Part shown: piece after piece, positions 61,959-64,000 of the stretch
How the letters are laid out: each line of letters opens with the position of its first letter
How positions within the stretch are numbered: position 1 is the first letter of the stretch
NCBI GenBank assembly: GCA_948502395.1
Contig: CAOPES010000001.1
Location: forward strand, 62,001 to 126,000
Reading direction: 5' to 3'
Length of the DNA stretch: 64,000 nucleotides
Origin: an uncultured Clostridia bacterium
GTDB taxonomy: Bacteria > Bacillota > Clostridia > TANB77 > CAG-508
Made by a program: the position numbers and the translations under genes
The notes under the pieces: generated by a model
The model's database searches: none
What the model was told of the DNA's origin: nothing
The model's input: the letters and a program-made list of their open reading frames with translations, nothing else

Positions 61959-62387
61959 ATGGCACTTATAATTATCATCGTAATAATATTGTATGCATTA
62001 TCAACCATATGGGCTTGGAATAGCCTAGGCGATATCGAAAAACCACAAAAAATTGCAGTAATAGTAATAGGTGTGTTAATAACATACATAATTACAGCAA
62101 TAGTATTTGCAATATCTAAAAGCGGAATTAATTATCAAGAAATAATGGGAGAAAGTGAAATAAGAAGAATAATAGTAATGATTTTTACAGGAGTAAACTT
62201 ATTGATATTACTTCCATATATTTCAAAACAACTGTACAAAATTCACGAAGGAGAAATAGAACAAAAAGATTTTTTAAGAAAAATGGCTATTTTAGCAGTA
62301 ATATTTATAATCTGTATGTGGATTGAATGTGGATATATGAAAAATACACAAAATGGGATATTAAAAATATATCAATTAAACAAATAA
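61959..62387 (+). CDS. Hypothetical four-helix membrane protein
   Basis: 142 residues with about four hydrophobic segments (I-I-I-I-V-I-I-L-Y-A-L at the start; V-I-G-V-L-I-T-Y-I-I-T-A-I-V-F; M-I-F-T-G-V-N-L-L-I-L-L; I-L-A-V-I-F-I-I-C-M-W). Not recognised. It sits between mutL and miaA with 12-28 base gaps, so it is co-transcribed. Confidence 0.65.
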   Translation: MALIIIIVIILYALSTIWAWNSLGDIEKPQKIAVIVIGVLITYIITAIVFAISKSGINYQEIMGESEIRRIIVMIFTGVNLLILLPYISKQLYKIHEGEIEQKDFLRKMAILAVIFIICMWIECGYMKNTQNGILKIYQLNK

Positions 62388-62399
62388 AGGAAGAGAAAA

Positions 62400-63320
62400 A
62401 TGCAAAAAGAAAAAGTAATTGTAATATGTGGGCCAACAGCATCAGGAAAGACAGCTCTATCAATAGAACTTGCCAAAAAAATAAATGGAGAAATAATTTC
62501 AAGTGACTCAATGCAAATCTATAAAGATATGACAATAGGAACAGCAAAACCAACAGTTGAAGAAATGCAAGGGATAAAGCATTATCTAATAGACTTTGTA
62601 TCACCTGATGAAAGATACAGTGTAGCAGACTATAAAAAAGATGCTAAAAAAGCTATAAAAGAAATTATAGGAAAAGGAAAAACTCCAATAATTGTAGGTG
62701 GAACAGGACTATATGTAGATAGCTTAATTTATGAAATAGAATATCCAAATATAGAATTTGATGAGCAATATAGAGAATGTTTAGAAAAACAAGTAGAAGA
62801 AAAAGGGCTAGAAGAACTTTATAAAAAAGCAAAAGAAATAGATCCACAAGCAATAGAAAAAATAAGCAAAAATGATAAAAAAAGGATATTAAGAATTTTA
62901 GAGATATATCATGCAACAGGAAAAAACAAAACAGAACAAGAAAAAGAATCAAGAAAAAAAGAAGTTGAATATGACTATAAAGTTTATGCATTAAATTGGG
63001 ATAGAGAAAAATTATATGAAAGAATAGACAAAAGGGTAGACATTATGATAGAACAAGGCCTAATAGAAGAAGTAAAAGAAGTCTATAACAAGTATGAAAA
63101 ATTTCCAACAGCAATGCAAGGATTAGGATATAAAGAAGTTGTTCAATACTTAGAAAATGAACTAACAAAAGAAGAAATGATAGAAAAAATAAAACAGGAA
63201 ACCAGAAGATATGCCAAAAGACAATTAACATGGTTCAGAAAAAATAAGCAAACAATATGGCTAAACGCACAAGATGAAATACAAAATAATATAAGAATTA
63301 TTTTGGAGGGTTTAAATTGA
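62400..63320 (+). CDS. miaA: tRNA dimethylallyltransferase
   Basis: MiaA adds a dimethylallyl group to A37 of UNN-reading tRNAs, improving reading-frame maintenance. Walker A G-P-T-A-S-G-K-T, then S-S-D-S-M-Q-I-Y, G-T-A-K-P, and G-G-T-G-L-Y-V-D identify it. 306 residues. Its last bases overlap the next start. Confidence 0.97.
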   Translation: MQKEKVIVICGPTASGKTALSIELAKKINGEIISSDSMQIYKDMTIGTAKPTVEEMQGIKHYLIDFVSPDERYSVADYKKDAKKAIKEIIGKGKTPIIVGGTGLYVDSLIYEIEYPNIEFDEQYRECLEKQVEEKGLEELYKKAKEIDPQAIEKISKNDKKRILRILEIYHATGKNKTEQEKESRKKEVEYDYKVYALNWDREKLYERIDKRVDIMIEQGLIEEVKEVYNKYEKFPTAMQGLGYKEVVQYLENELTKEEMIEKIKQETRRYAKRQLTWFRKNKQTIWLNAQDEIQNNIRIILEGLN

Positions 63321-64000
63321 AAGAACAGAAAAAAACATCTAATAAAACAAAAGTAGCACAAAATAATAAAAATATTAGAAAAGAAAAAAAACTAAATAGA
63401 AAAGGAATAGTCGCAATAGTAGTCGGTATAGGAATTTTAATATATTTAATATATACAATTTACCTTCTAATAAAACAACCAACAAATGTATTTACAGTGG
63501 AAGAAGGAAAACTGTACCAAGAAGAAATTGCAATAGGCTATGTAATAAGAGAAGAAAAAGTAATAAAAGGTGAAAACTATAAAAACGGAATGGAACAAAT
63601 AATTGCAGAAGGGGAAAAGGCAGGAGTAAACGAAAATGTATTTAGATATTATAGTGCAAATGAAGAAACATTAAAACAAAAAATAGCAGAACTAGATACT
63701 AAAATCCAAGAAGTAATGAAAAATGACAACAGTGTATTAACATCTGATATGAAACTACTAGAAAAACAGATTGACGAAAAAATAGAAAATATAAGTAAAA
63801 TAACAGACGCAAATCAACTTACTGAATACAAGAAAGAAATAGACAAATTAGTTGCAAAAAAAGCAAAAATAGCTGGCGAATCAAGCCCAAGGGGATCATA
63901 CTTAAATCAACTAATAGAATCTAGAAAAAACTATGAAAATCAACTAAACTCAGGAGCAGAATATGTAAAAGCACCAATGGGGGGCGTTGTTTCATATAGA
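63317..64000 (+). CDS. HlyD-like membrane adaptor, partial
   Basis: TTG start overlapping the miaA stop, with TTGGAGGG upstream. A basic cytoplasmic tip (about 35 residues), one transmembrane segment (I-V-A-I-V-V-G-I-G-I-L-I-Y-L-I-Y) and an extracytoplasmic part with coiled-coil helices (about 110-215) reach A-P-M-G-G-V-V-S-Y, the start of a lipoyl/barrel-sandwich motif. This is the plan of HlyD-family adaptors. It continues past the window end. Confidence 0.7.
   Translation, partial: MKEQKKTSNKTKVAQNNKNIRKEKKLNRKGIVAIVVGIGILIYLIYTIYLLIKQPTNVFTVEEGKLYQEEIAIGYVIREEKVIKGENYKNGMEQIIAEGEKAGVNENVFRYYSANEETLKQKIAELDTKIQEVMKNDNSVLTSDMKLLEKQIDEKIENISKITDANQLTEYKKEIDKLVAKKAKIAGESSPRGSYLNQLIESRKNYENQLNSGAEYVKAPMGGVVSYR

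Overview
The window is very AT-rich, with mostly A-ending codons and AGA as the main arginine codon. It carries bofA, yqfC/yqfD, pdaA and spoVT, an agr quorum-sensing locus, a glmS ribozyme and a Firmicutes-type ribosomal protein cluster. This fits an anaerobic, spore-forming member of the Clostridia, probably an uncultured gut lineage. I cannot name the genus from sequence alone.

Layout. 1-1156: start of a conjugation-type VirD4/TraG ATPase running off the left edge. 1.3-2 kb: a yaaL-like gene and bofA. 2.1-6.4 kb: glmS with its ribozyme, mtnN, a DapB-like dehydrogenase and tRNA-Met. 7.1-12.5 kb: agrBD facing agrCA, an Rpn-type nuclease gene and a second, orphan AgrA paralogue. 12.7-20.9 kb: small unknown genes and a sporulation/housekeeping run (pdaA, yqfC, yqfD, an unknown gene where phoH usually sits, ybeY, yerB-like, ylbF-like). 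21-24 kb: ldh and a pilin-like/BspA surface protein. 24-45.3 kb: the S10-spc-alpha ribosomal cluster. It is split by a hybrid kinase with its HPt partner and a metalloprotease-like gene between secY and adk, and it ends with rpoA-rplQ. 45.4-59.6 kb: five pilin-like proteins with FGE/C-type-lectin-like domains, interspersed with recD2, comF, a KAP-type NTPase and spoVT. 59.7-64 kb: mutL, a membrane protein, miaA and the start of an HlyD-like adaptor.

The most striking signal is translational. Six genes (yaaL-like, bofA, the pilin/BspA gene, a zincin, recD2 and the KAP NTPase) are interrupted at eight places. All eight have the same form: an in-frame CGG codon which, if its C is skipped, becomes GGA or GGG. 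Skipping restores a glycine and the conserved protein, including the Walker A loop of the KAP protein, the K-A-Q-G-S-E-F motif of RecD2 and the G-L-L-G-L-P-G tail of BofA. I saw no disruptions of any other kind. In-frame CGG is otherwise almost absent; I found three apparent sense uses, two of them in one gene that looks imported. This suggests genome-wide +1 frameshifting, or quadruplet CGGR decoding as glycine. A systematic sequence artefact must still be excluded with raw reads.

A second signal is a family of six genes that share a pilin-like N-terminus. All six have the same promoter (TGTTGACGTAA, then TAAAAT after a 17-18 base spacer). Five end in an FGE/C-type-lectin-like domain, and at least three of these show an abrupt change in codon use at the variable C-terminus, reminiscent of diversity-generating retroelement targets. 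No reverse transcriptase or template repeat is visible here. Other points are repeated RNA-like elements between ribosomal genes, palindromic repeat families, LytTR-type direct repeats before agrB, and a comF that seems to start at AUA.
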